Below are positions 37,361 to 45,461 of a stretch of DNA of 64,000 nt, one piece after another. The stretch is taken from assembly GCA_021151835.1 (NCBI GenBank), contig JAGKWO010000021.1, positions 39,710 through 103,709 on the forward strand, read 5' to 3'. Below the pieces are notes generated by a model. It had not been told where the DNA came from. It did no database searches and worked only from the letters and a program-made list of their open reading frames with translations. How positions within the stretch are numbered: the first letter of the stretch is position 1; every line of letters starts with the position of its first letter. Made by a program: the position numbers and the translations under genes. The stretch is from Gammaproteobacteria bacterium (lineage in GTDB: Bacteria; Pseudomonadota; Gammaproteobacteria; Pseudomonadales; Cellvibrionaceae).

Positions 37361-40159
37361 ATGACCGATTACAAAGCTACACTAAACCTGCCTAACACCG
37401 ACTTCGCGATGAAAGCGAACCTCGCACAGCGCGAGCCGGAAATGTTAAAAAACTGGCAAGCCAATAATGTGTACCAACAAATTCGCGCGGCACGCGCAGG
37501 TCGTGAGCAATTTATTTTGCACGACGGCCCTCCCTATGCGAACGGTGATATCCATATCGGTCATGCGGTTAACAAAATCCTCAAGGATATTATTATCAAA
37601 AGCAAAACCCTGAGTGGTTTTGATTCGCCCTATGTGCCCGGTTGGGATTGCCACGGTCTGCCCATTGAGCACAATGTGGAGAAAAAAATCGGCAAAGCCG
37701 GCGATAAAGTCGATGTAAAAACCTTTCGCCAAAAATGTCGCGAATATGCCGCCACGCAACTCGAAGGCCAGCGCAAGGATTTCATCCGTTTGGGCGTATT
37801 GGGTGATTGGGAAAACCCTTACCTTACCATGGACTATAAATTTGAAGCGGACATCATTCGCTCGCTTGGTAAAATCGCCGAAAATGGCCATTTGCTGCGC
37901 GGCTTTAAACCGGTTTACTGGAGTGTGGTTGGTGGTTCGGCGCTCGCTGAAGCTGAAGTGGAATACCATGATAAAACCTCTTTTTCTATCGACGTAAAAT
38001 TTGCCTTTGTCGATCAGCATGCGGTTGAAAAAACGATTGAAGGTTTAACCGGTTGCGGCAAAATTTCAGTGGTGATCTGGACTACCACACCATGGACTCT
38101 GCCCGCTAACCAGGCAGTTTCTGCAAATGCCGATGTTGATTATGTTGTTGTACAAGTGGGTGTTGAGCGGTTGCTGGTCGCAGCGGCGCTGGTGAATAGC
38201 GTGATGGCGCGTGCGCATGTTGATGAGCCGGAAATTGTCGGACACGTAAAAGGCGCTGCACTTGAGCGCTTGCTACTGCAACATCCGTTTTACCAGCGCC
38301 AGGTTCCAATAATTCTCGGCGATCATGTCACAACTGATGCGGGTACCGGTTTTGTCCACACCGCGCCTGATCACGGTGCGGACGACTTTGCCGTCGGCTT
38401 GAAATATGGAATCGGCACACTGAATTACATTGACGACCACGGCACTTATCGCCCCAACGTAGAAATTTTTGCGGGCGACCACGTGTATAAAGTGGATGAA
38501 AAAGTCGTTGCATTGCTAATCGAAAAACACGCGTTATTAGCGCAGGGCAAAATCACCCACAGTTTCCCGCATTGCTGGAGAACCAAAACGCCATTGATTT
38601 TCCGTGCGACGCCGCAGTGGTTTGTCAGCATGAGCAAAAGCAATTTGCGCGATCAGGTCGCTGCCGCTGTTGATAGCGTGCAGTGGGTGCCGGATTGGGG
38701 CAAGGCGCGAATCGATTCCATGTTGGCCACATCACCCGACTGGTGTATTTCCCGTCAGCGAACCTGGGGTGTTCCTATTGCATTATTTGTACACAAGGAA
38801 ACCCAGGAGTTACATCCGGAAACGCCACGTTTAATTGAGGCCGTTGCGCAAAAAGTTGAGCAGGGCGGAATGGATGCATGGTTTGAACTGGATGCAAAAG
38901 AATTGCTCGGTGCCGATGCAGAAACTTATCAAAAAGTGACTGACACACTGGATGTATGGTTCGACTCCGGTGTCACTCACTATGCCGTACTCGCGCAACG
39001 CGCTGGCCTGCGTTTCCCGGCGGATTTATATCTGGAAGGCTCGGACCAGCATCGCGGCTGGTTCCAGTCATCGTTGAAAACATCGATGGCGATGAATGCA
39101 GTTCCACCGTATAAAACGGTGTTGACTCACGGTTTTACCGTTGATGCGAATGGCAACAAAATGTCCAAATCATTGGGCAATGTCGTACCGCCGCAAAAAG
39201 TGATGAATGAGTACGGCGCGGATGTATTGCGGTTGTGGATCGCGGCAACGGATTTCAGTAACGATATGCGCGTATCAGATGAAATTTTAAAGCGCACTGC
39301 TGATTCCTATCGCCGCATTCGTAACACCGCGCGTTTTATTTTATCGAACCTTGTGGGTTTTAATCCGGAAACGGATTTGGTCCCGATGGATCAAATGGTG
39401 CAACTGGATCGCTGGATTGTCGGTCAAACTTCCAAATTGCAACAGGAAATTATCAGCGACTACAACAGCTACGAACTGCACATGATCTATCAAAAACTGC
39501 ACAACTTTTGTGTCGTTGAGCTGGGCGGTTTTTATCTGGATATTATCAAGGATCGCCAGTACACCGTGAAAGCAGATGCGCGTGCGCGCCGTTCAGCGCA
39601 AACAGCATTGTATTATGTGATCGAAGCGCTGGTGCGCTGGATTGCGCCAATCCTGAGTTTCACTGCCGATGAAATCTGGCAGGTATTACCAGGCAAACGC
39701 GAAGCGAATGTGTTTATTGCAGAATGGTATTCCCTGCCGTTGTTGCCGGCTGATTCATTGCCGGAAAGTTACTGGGAATTGATCGCACAAGTTAAAACCG
39801 CGGTTAACAAAGTAATCGAAGCCAAACGCGCTGCAGGTGAAGTTGGTGGCGCACTTGGTACGGAAGTAACGCTGTTTGCCGATGATAAATTGCAAGCTGA
39901 ATTGCAAAAGCTCGGTGATGAATTGCGTTTTGTGTTGATTACCTCGACCGCTAAAGTGCAGCCATTAAGTGCAGCGCAACATGCGGAGGCAACAGAAGTT
40001 GCTGGCTTGCAAGTAGCAGTAAAAAAATCGGAATACACCAAGTGCGAACGGTGTTGGCACCATCGCGCCGATGTTGGAGCAAATGCGGCGCATCCGACTG
40101 TTTGTTTGCGTTGTGTAACCAATGTGGATGGCGCGGGTGAAGAGCGTGCGTTTGCGTAA
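37361..40159 (+). CDS. ileS: Isoleucyl-tRNA synthetase
   Basis: 932 residues. Class I signature HIGHAVNK near residue 66 and KMSKS near residue 600; a CP1 editing domain lies between them (WTTTPWTLPANQAV). The C-terminal zinc finger is CERCWHH...CLRC. The length matches type 1 bacterial IleRS (E. coli 938). The ATG at 37361 gives the usual MTDYKATLNLPNTDF. It charges tRNA-Ile in the cytoplasm. Confidence 0.97.
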   Translation: MTDYKATLNLPNTDFAMKANLAQREPEMLKNWQANNVYQQIRAARAGREQFILHDGPPYANGDIHIGHAVNKILKDIIIKSKTLSGFDSPYVPGWDCHGLPIEHNVEKKIGKAGDKVDVKTFRQKCREYAATQLEGQRKDFIRLGVLGDWENPYLTMDYKFEADIIRSLGKIAENGHLLRGFKPVYWSVVGGSALAEAEVEYHDKTSFSIDVKFAFVDQHAVEKTIEGLTGCGKISVVIWTTTPWTLPANQAVSANADVDYVVVQVGVERLLVAAALVNSVMARAHVDEPEIVGHVKGAALERLLLQHPFYQRQVPIILGDHVTTDAGTGFVHTAPDHGADDFAVGLKYGIGTLNYIDDHGTYRPNVEIFAGDHVYKVDEKVVALLIEKHALLAQGKITHSFPHCWRTKTPLIFRATPQWFVSMSKSNLRDQVAAAVDSVQWVPDWGKARIDSMLATSPDWCISRQRTWGVPIALFVHKETQELHPETPRLIEAVAQKVEQGGMDAWFELDAKELLGADAETYQKVTDTLDVWFDSGVTHYAVLAQRAGLRFPADLYLEGSDQHRGWFQSSLKTSMAMNAVPPYKTVLTHGFTVDANGNKMSKSLGNVVPPQKVMNEYGADVLRLWIAATDFSNDMRVSDEILKRTADSYRRIRNTARFILSNLVGFNPETDLVPMDQMVQLDRWIVGQTSKLQQEIISDYNSYELHMIYQKLHNFCVVELGGFYLDIIKDRQYTVKADARARRSAQTALYYVIEALVRWIAPILSFTADEIWQVLPGKREANVFIAEWYSLPLLPADSLPESYWELIAQVKTAVNKVIEAKRAAGEVGGALGTEVTLFADDKLQAELQKLGDELRFVLITSTAKVQPLSAAQHAEATEVAGLQVAVKKSEYTKCERCWHHRADVGANAAHPTVCLRCVTNVDGAGEERAFA

Positions 40160-40172
40160 TTAAATTGCCTTA

Positions 40173-40266
40173 CTCTCCTCTCTCTTTTAAACGGAGTAGC
40201 TGATCACTAGCACTTACATTTTGTAAGGCATAATCAGCTACCTTTGAAGAGGGAGAGGCGGGGAGG
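40173..40266. repeat. Long palindromic element between ileS and lspA
   Basis: Three nested inverted repeats stack into one hairpin of about 80 bases: 40178-40186 with 40247-40255, 40196-40204 with 40233-40241 (nine perfect pairs), and 40213-40218 with 40222-40227. The CTCTCC/GGGAGAGG ends resemble small palindromic repeats found in many copies in gammaproteobacterial genomes. There is no T tail, so it is not a simple terminator. Copy number cannot be judged from this window. Confidence 0.6.
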
Positions 40267-40284
40267 GATAAAGGTACTTATTTA

Positions 40285-40782
40285 ATGACTGGAAAAATCT
40301 ATCAAAAAGCCTGGCTGTGGTATGTGGTCGCAGCAGTGATTGTATTACTCGACCAGGTTAGTAAACACGCGATTGAAGCCGCATTTGAATACGGCGAAAC
40401 CAAGGTGTTTACGTCGTTTTTTAATTTTACCCTTGCTTATAACACCGGGGCTGCATTTAGTTTTCTAGCTGACGCCGGCGGTTGGCAGCGTTGGTTCTTC
40501 GGTATTATTGCCATAGTGGCCAGTGTGTTATTAACCGTGTGGATTGCGCGCGTAGCGGCAACCAAAGCACGTGAAGCATTTGCGCTTGCGTTCATCCTCG
40601 GTGGTGCCGTCGGTAATCTTTATGATCGGATTGTACATGGGCATGTAGTGGATTTTATTGTGCTCCATTATCAGGATAAATTCTGGCCCGCGTTTAATCT
40701 TGCCGATTCGGCTATTACCCTTGGTGCTGCCGTATTAATTATTGATATGTTGTTTGTGAAAGAGAAGAAAGCCGATGCGTGA
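40285..40782 (+). CDS. lspA: Lipoprotein signal peptidase
   Basis: 165 residues with four membrane helices. The aspartyl-protease motifs are present: NTGAAFSFL, GNLYDRIVHGHVVDFI and FNLADSAITLGA, with the two catalytic Asp in the last two. It cleaves the signal peptide of diacylated prolipoproteins, such as BamD and the LprI-MliC protein in this window. It overlaps fkpB by eight bases. Confidence 0.96.
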   Translation: MTGKIYQKAWLWYVVAAVIVLLDQVSKHAIEAAFEYGETKVFTSFFNFTLAYNTGAAFSFLADAGGWQRWFFGIIAIVASVLLTVWIARVAATKAREAFALAFILGGAVGNLYDRIVHGHVVDFIVLHYQDKFWPAFNLADSAITLGAAVLIIDMLFVKEKKADA

Positions 40783-41224
40783 GTTAGCCATAGGGCCGGG
40801 AACCAAAGTCACGTTGCATTTTTCATTGCAATTGGATAATGGCGATATCGTGGATTCAAATTTCGAGCGCACGCCCGCGACTTTTACGGTAGGCGATGGC
40901 AATTTGCTACCGGGTTTTGAAAAAGCCATTTTTGGTATGTTTGAAGGTGAGCACAAAACCCTGGTGATTAAACCGGAGGATGGTTTCGGCCAGCGCAATC
41001 CTAACAATATCCAGGAAATTGCGCGTAGCCAATTCAGCCCGGATCTGGAATTAAGCGAAGGTTTGATGCTGTCATTCGCCGACGCACAAAAAACCGAACT
41101 GCCCGGTGTTGTCCAGCATTTTGACGATGAAGTTGTGGTTGTCGACTTCAATCACCCGCTGGCAGGCCGTGATATTTTATTCGAAGTTGCCATCTTGAAA
41201 ATTGAACCGGTGCAGGTGCATTAA
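40775..41224 (+). CDS. fkpB: FKBP-type peptidyl-prolyl isomerase (SlpA/FkpB)
   Basis: 149 residues, SlyD/SlpA-like FKBP: VTLHFSLQLDNGDIVDSNF, LLPGFEKAIFGM, VIKPEDGFGQRNPNNIQ and VDFNHPLAGRDILFEVAILKIE. It lacks the His-rich tail of SlyD. The start overlaps the end of lspA (ATGCGTGA), so translation is coupled. Members next to lspA-ispH are the FkpB type; the exact client is unknown. Confidence 0.93.
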   Translation: MRELAIGPGTKVTLHFSLQLDNGDIVDSNFERTPATFTVGDGNLLPGFEKAIFGMFEGEHKTLVIKPEDGFGQRNPNNIQEIARSQFSPDLELSEGLMLSFADAQKTELPGVVQHFDDEVVVVDFNHPLAGRDILFEVAILKIEPVQVH

Positions 41225-41226
41225 TC

Positions 41227-42165
41227 ATGACCCAGATCAAGCTTGCAAATCCCCGTGGTTTTTGCGCCGGTGTTGACCGTGCGATTGATATTGTCAATCG
41301 CGCGCTTGATGTTTTTGGTGCGCCTATTTATGTTCGCCATGAAGTTGTGCATAACAAATTTGTAGTGGATTCTCTGCGTGAACGCGGCGCTATTTTTGTC
41401 GACGAAGTTGAGCAGGTTCCCGATGATGTTATTCTAATTTTCAGTGCCCACGGTGTTTCACAGGCGGTGCGTAAAGAAGCGGAAGATCGTGGTTTGCAAA
41501 TCTTTGACGCAACTTGCCCGCTGGTTACCAAAGTGCATATTGAAGTAACCCGCTACAGCCGCGAAGGCCGCGAATGTATTTTGATCGGTCACGAAGGCCA
41601 TCCGGAAGTAGAGGGCACCATGGGGCAATATAACACTGCCAATGGTGGTTCTATTTATCTGGTTGAAGACGAGTCTGATGTTGATGCCTTGGTGGTGCGT
41701 GACCCCGAGCATTTGGCTTATGTAACACAAACTACGTTATCAATGGATGACACTGCGAAAGTGATTGAAGCCCTGCGTAATAAATTCCCTAAAATCCAGG
41801 GACCACGCAAAGATGATATCTGTTATGCAACCACCAACCGCCAGGATGCCGTCCGTCAATTGGCGTTGGAGTGTGATCTGGTATTGGTTGTCGGTTCCCC
41901 CAATTCGTCAAACTCCAATCGTCTGCGCGAGCTGGCCGAGCGTTGCGGCACAGAAAGTTATTTAATTGACGGTCCGGATGATGTAAATCCGGAATGGATA
42001 AAAAACCGCACGGCGATTGGAATTACCGCCGGCGCAAGTGCGCCGGAAATATTGGTAAAGCAGGTCATTGATAAATTAAAAGCCTGCGGTGCAGAAACGC
42101 CGCATGAAATGGATGGTACTCCGGAGAATATCAGTTTTTCTTTACCGAAGGCCTTGCGCTTGTAA
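41227..42165 (+). CDS. ispH: 4-hydroxy-3-methylbut-2-enyl diphosphate reductase
   Basis: 312 residues, two bases after fkpB. The three iron-sulfur cysteines are in NPRGFCAG, ATCPLV and near KDDICYAT; GSPNSSNSNRL is the substrate loop and TAGASAPEIL the C-terminal block. It makes IPP and DMAPP at the end of the MEP isoprenoid pathway. Its last 24 bases overlap, on the opposite strand, the end of a pseudopilin gene. Confidence 0.97.
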   Translation: MTQIKLANPRGFCAGVDRAIDIVNRALDVFGAPIYVRHEVVHNKFVVDSLRERGAIFVDEVEQVPDDVILIFSAHGVSQAVRKEAEDRGLQIFDATCPLVTKVHIEVTRYSREGRECILIGHEGHPEVEGTMGQYNTANGGSIYLVEDESDVDALVVRDPEHLAYVTQTTLSMDDTAKVIEALRNKFPKIQGPRKDDICYATTNRQDAVRQLALECDLVLVVGSPNSSNSNRLRELAERCGTESYLIDGPDDVNPEWIKNRTAIGITAGASAPEILVKQVIDKLKACGAETPHEMDGTPENISFSLPKALRL

Positions 42166-42684
42166 TGGAGCGCATTCGCTTCCTGTTAGTTTACCCAGCC
42201 TGATTCGGCCCCCGCCGGATAAAATTAGTTTGTGTCCGCTGCCTTTTTTCTCGGGGCAAATCTTAATATGCCCCGCAAGGATTGCGCCTGCGCTTGATGG
42301 GCTTTTTTGCCGGCTCATTCCTGTTTCGATAAAAGAGATATAATCATTCATCGGCTGGGTTGCTTCAGTCAGTATCCCTTGCATTCTCTCGCCAACTTTC
42401 ACCTTTGTTTCTCCCTCGGATAAGTTCCCGTCATTATTCGTATCTATAAACAACGTCCATCCCTCGTGCCACCGGCCATTGGTTGCGACCATCATCGTGC
42501 GCGAATTGGTTGACACGGCTATTGAGCGGCTTAATGACATCGCATCTTGCAATTCCTGGCTGGCCGCCATTACACGCGAGCGCTGAAAGAGGTCAGTGAA
42601 GTTGGGAAGAGCTATTAAAAGCAGGAGAGCGCATATAACTAACGTTATTAATAGCTCATAGAGGGTAAACCCGGACTGTTGCAT
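42142..42684 (-). CDS. Orphan GspH/FimT-type pseudopilin
   Basis: 180 residues. Prepilin leader MQQSG, then FTLYELLITLVICALLLLIALPNF with the Glu at mature position 5 for the prepilin peptidase. The GspH/FimT domain (residues about 45-150) has NLSEGETK and ICPEKKG blocks. AAGGA lies seven bases before the start. It is divergent from the fimT operon and overlaps the convergent ispH tail by 24 bases. It may be a second FimT/FimU copy moved to the other strand. Confidence 0.82.
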   Translation of the reverse strand: MQQSGFTLYELLITLVICALLLLIALPNFTDLFQRSRVMAASQELQDAMSLSRSIAVSTNSRTMMVATNGRWHEGWTLFIDTNNDGNLSEGETKVKVGERMQGILTEATQPMNDYISFIETGMSRQKSPSSAGAILAGHIKICPEKKGSGHKLILSGGGRIRLGKLTGSECAPLQAQGLR

Positions 42685-42838
42685 ATGAAATCCTTTTCAT
42701 TGGTGTGTTTATATCGATCAATGTTGATATACGTGCCGCGTTACACCGCTCATTCAGCCTCGGTGACCAGACGTCGTGCCTCAGGCGGAGACGTATACAG
42801 GGTGTGATAGGCTTTTCAAATATAAACTTTTGCACATT

Positions 42839-42873
42839 GGCCTGTCCAGAGCTTACTGATCAGGCCGGTTTTT
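42839..42873 (+). other. Hairpin with T-run in the fimT leader
   Basis: GGCCTG (42839-42844) pairs with CAGGCC (42861-42866), then GGTTTTT. It lies 25 bases upstream of fimT and could be a weak attenuator. The rest of 42685-42897 shows only an imperfect CCTCGG/CCTCAGG repeat and no gene; both pilin promoters must lie there but are not clear. Confidence 0.35.
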
Positions 42874-42897
42874 GCTGATTTATTCAGGATTACAAAC

Positions 42898-43449
42898 ATG
42901 CAACGTCGAATGGCTGGATTTACCGTGGTTGAGTTGATGATCACGTTAGTTATCGGGGCAATTTTATTGGCAATTGCAGTACCAAATTTTACCTCCATGG
43001 TGCAAGCCAGCCGTGCCCAATCAATGGCCGATGATTTTGCGTCAGCACTAAATTTCACGCGCACAGAATCGTTAAAACTCGGCTCCCCTGTAACTATTTG
43101 TGCTAGCAGTAATGGTTCAAGTTGCACTGGTGCATGGAACGAAGGCTGGATTATTTTTCAGGATTACGCCGCAACCGAAAAGGATGCGCCGGTATTGGCG
43201 AAGAACGGCGTAACCAATCTGCTGAAAGCAACAGGAAAAGCAAAACTGGGTAGCGCGATTGCAGTGAAGTCCTCCGGTGCCGATCAGACTTATATTCGCT
43301 TCACGCGCTTGGGAACGCTTGCAAAAGGCGATAAGACCGCCGGCTTTGACGTGGATATGAAAGTTACCGGCTGCAAAGGTGTAAATGCAAAAAAAGTAAC
43401 CGTGAGTTTATCCGGGATGGTTCGCACTGCGCCTGCCAAATGCGAATAA
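42898..43449 (+). CDS. fimT: Type IV pilus minor pilin FimT/FimU
   Basis: 183 residues. Short leader MQRRMAG, then FTVVELMITLVIGAILLAIAVPNF with Glu at mature position 5. The GspH-like domain has ICASSNGSSC and a C-terminal disulfide-type cysteine pair. A minor pilin that helps prime pilus assembly. AGGA lies seven bases before the ATG; first gene of the pilV-W-X-Y1-E operon. Confidence 0.9.
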   Translation: MQRRMAGFTVVELMITLVIGAILLAIAVPNFTSMVQASRAQSMADDFASALNFTRTESLKLGSPVTICASSNGSSCTGAWNEGWIIFQDYAATEKDAPVLAKNGVTNLLKATGKAKLGSAIAVKSSGADQTYIRFTRLGTLAKGDKTAGFDVDMKVTGCKGVNAKKVTVSLSGMVRTAPAKCE

Positions 43450-43466
43450 TGTAGCGGAGTTATGAG

Positions 43467-43847
43467 ATGAAACTGGAAAAAGGTTTTGGATTAATTGAAG
43501 TATTGGTTGCAGTGTTGCTGATCGGCACTTCTTTGTTAGCGATGTCTTCGTTGCAAGTCAGATCGTTAAAACAAAACAATGAAGCATTGATGAGAACAGA
43601 AGCGAATTTACTCGCTTACGATATTTTGGAACGCGTGCGTATGGCCAGCCCGATGGCACCATCACCGATAGTGCAACCATCCACGGATTCGCTAAAAAAA
43701 CTTGCATCAAAAGTGCTGCCTGAAGGCGATGCCACTTTGAACTGCAATGGAAGGGTATGCACCATCGATATTACCTGGGCTGAGTTTTCCCGCACTGATG
43801 ATAAAAATGAGACAGTGTCAAAATTCACTTACGCTACACGGTTATAG
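43467..43847 (+). CDS. pilV: Type IV pilus modification/minor pilin PilV
   Basis: 126 residues. Leader MKLEKG, then FGLIEVLVAVLLIGTSLLAMSSLQ with Glu at position 5. It has the PilV-type sequence after the helix (LRLAYDILERVRM-like: LLAYDILERVRM). Short for the family, with a compact C-terminal domain holding a single Cys pair (LNCNGRVCTID). Confidence 0.88.
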   Translation: MKLEKGFGLIEVLVAVLLIGTSLLAMSSLQVRSLKQNNEALMRTEANLLAYDILERVRMASPMAPSPIVQPSTDSLKKLASKVLPEGDATLNCNGRVCTIDITWAEFSRTDDKNETVSKFTYATRL

Positions 43848-43857
43848 GGCTTTATTC

Positions 43858-44859
43858 ATGTATCGTCAAAATGGTTTATCGCTGGTTGAATTGATGATCG
43901 CCATTACACTCGGTCTGATTTTAATGACGGGAGTTATTCAATTATTTATCTCCAGCAGGGAAAGTTTTCAGGCCCAGCAATCGACCTCCGTTATACAGGA
44001 ATCAGGGCGGCTTGCAGCCGAACTTATCAATCGTGATTTGCGCATGGCAGGCTTCACCGGGTTCAGAGGGCGTATGTCTGCGATAAATAATAAATTAACC
44101 CCTGTGACCTATAAAAATGATTTTTTGAATGGCATATCTGTATATGACGCGAAGGATGTGGCTGATTTAACCCCGTTGGCAAACACCCGTGCCCTGGTTA
44201 TTCGCGGAGTTCTGGATAGCGGTGGGGCTGAGCTAACCAAAAGATCTGAATTAAATAAATTAACTACTGCGCTCATCTCAACTGAAGCCGGTGCGTGTGC
44301 GGACAAGAGCAACAGAATAAATGGTATTTGTGTTGGTGATACATTAATGGTTGCTGATTATCAAAAAACAATCGTGTTTAAAGCAACAACTATCGCCGCG
44401 ACGGGATCATCAGTAGACATTGGTTTTGCAGGTACCTGGGGGAAACCAGGTCCGGATTACGAAAATTATTTTATGCCGGGAGCACGTGTTTCAGTTGCGC
44501 GAACTGTTGCTTATTTTATTCGTGAGGGTGCATCCAAACGCCCGAGTCTGTATCAAAAAATTAACGATGGCGACGCAGTCGAGTTGCTCGAAGGTGTCTC
44601 AAATATTGCTGTTAGATTTAACCGGTTCGGTAGTACCAGTAGTTACAGCGACGCGACTGGGAAAATGAATGGTTTATGGAATAACAAGAATGATCCGGTC
44701 GTTAGCGTGCAATTGGAGCTATTAATTGAAGGCTTGGCTGACAATGTACTGGAAGAAAAACAGGTTTATGAATTTGATGGTAAAACAGTGACAGCTACAG
44801 ATCGCCGTTTGCGAAATGTATTTTCAACCACTATCGCCTTGCGTAACCAATTGCCTTGA
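43858..44859 (+). CDS. pilW: Type IV pilus minor pilin PilW
   Basis: 333 residues from the ATG at 43858; the longer frame from 43747 overlaps pilV. Leader MYRQNG, then LSLVELMIAITLGLILMTGVIQLF with Glu at position 5, followed by SGRLAAELINRDLRMAGFTG as in PilW. The C-terminal part has the long variable domain typical of PilW and ends in STTIALRNQLP. Works with PilV, PilX and PilY1 in the tip complex. Confidence 0.9.
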   Translation: MYRQNGLSLVELMIAITLGLILMTGVIQLFISSRESFQAQQSTSVIQESGRLAAELINRDLRMAGFTGFRGRMSAINNKLTPVTYKNDFLNGISVYDAKDVADLTPLANTRALVIRGVLDSGGAELTKRSELNKLTTALISTEAGACADKSNRINGICVGDTLMVADYQKTIVFKATTIAATGSSVDIGFAGTWGKPGPDYENYFMPGARVSVARTVAYFIREGASKRPSLYQKINDGDAVELLEGVSNIAVRFNRFGSTSSYSDATGKMNGLWNNKNDPVVSVQLELLIEGLADNVLEEKQVYEFDGKTVTATDRRLRNVFSTTIALRNQLP

Positions 44860-44866
44860 GGTCCAC

Positions 44867-45409
44867 ATGAAAAACCGTGTTTTTTTTAGCGGAAGACAGG
44901 AGTCTGGTGCTGTATTAATTGTTGCATTAATTTTATTGCTGCTGATGACCATTGTCGGTATCTCATCAATCAAGGGCAGCAATATGCAGGAATTAATGGC
45001 GGGCAATGTTCGTGACAGGCAGATTGCGTTCCAGGCTGCTGAAGCAGCGTTGCGTCAGGGTGAAGAAATTGCCAATGGTGTTAATCCCCCCAATACAGAG
45101 GGCGCAACCAAAGGAGTAATGCTTGGTAAACAGAGCGGTGCGACCTCCACGTATTGGCGAAATGACTATGTGTGGGATGACAATCTTTCAGTGCAACTTA
45201 ATACTGATCTCGCGTTAGCTTCCGAGCGTCCTCGTTATGTTGTTGAAAAAATGGATGTGGCTTATGTTCCCGGTTCAGATGGACGAGCGATTGATGTTGT
45301 CGGTGTGCAAAGTGCGCCGGACATAATGGTTTATCGTGTTACTGGTCGTGGAGTTGGCATGACTCCCAATTCAACTGTTTATTTGCAATCCCTTTATCGT
45401 CGGCAGTAA
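44867..45409 (+). CDS. pilX: Type IV pilus minor pilin PilX
   Basis: 180 residues from the ATG at 44867, seven bases after the pilW stop. The N-terminus is PilX-like rather than a canonical prepilin: RQESGAVLIVALILLLLMTIVGISS, with no Glu at position 5, then SNMQELMAGNVRDRQIAFQAAEAALRQGE, the family hallmark. It ends in YLQSLYRR. It links PilY1 to the fibre in known systems. Confidence 0.88.
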   Translation: MKNRVFFSGRQESGAVLIVALILLLLMTIVGISSIKGSNMQELMAGNVRDRQIAFQAAEAALRQGEEIANGVNPPNTEGATKGVMLGKQSGATSTYWRNDYVWDDNLSVQLNTDLALASERPRYVVEKMDVAYVPGSDGRAIDVVGVQSAPDIMVYRVTGRGVGMTPNSTVYLQSLYRRQ

Positions 45410-45461
45410 TTGATCGTTGTTATAGATGGGTGACGACAAAATCACATGGTGGGGTAACTAT

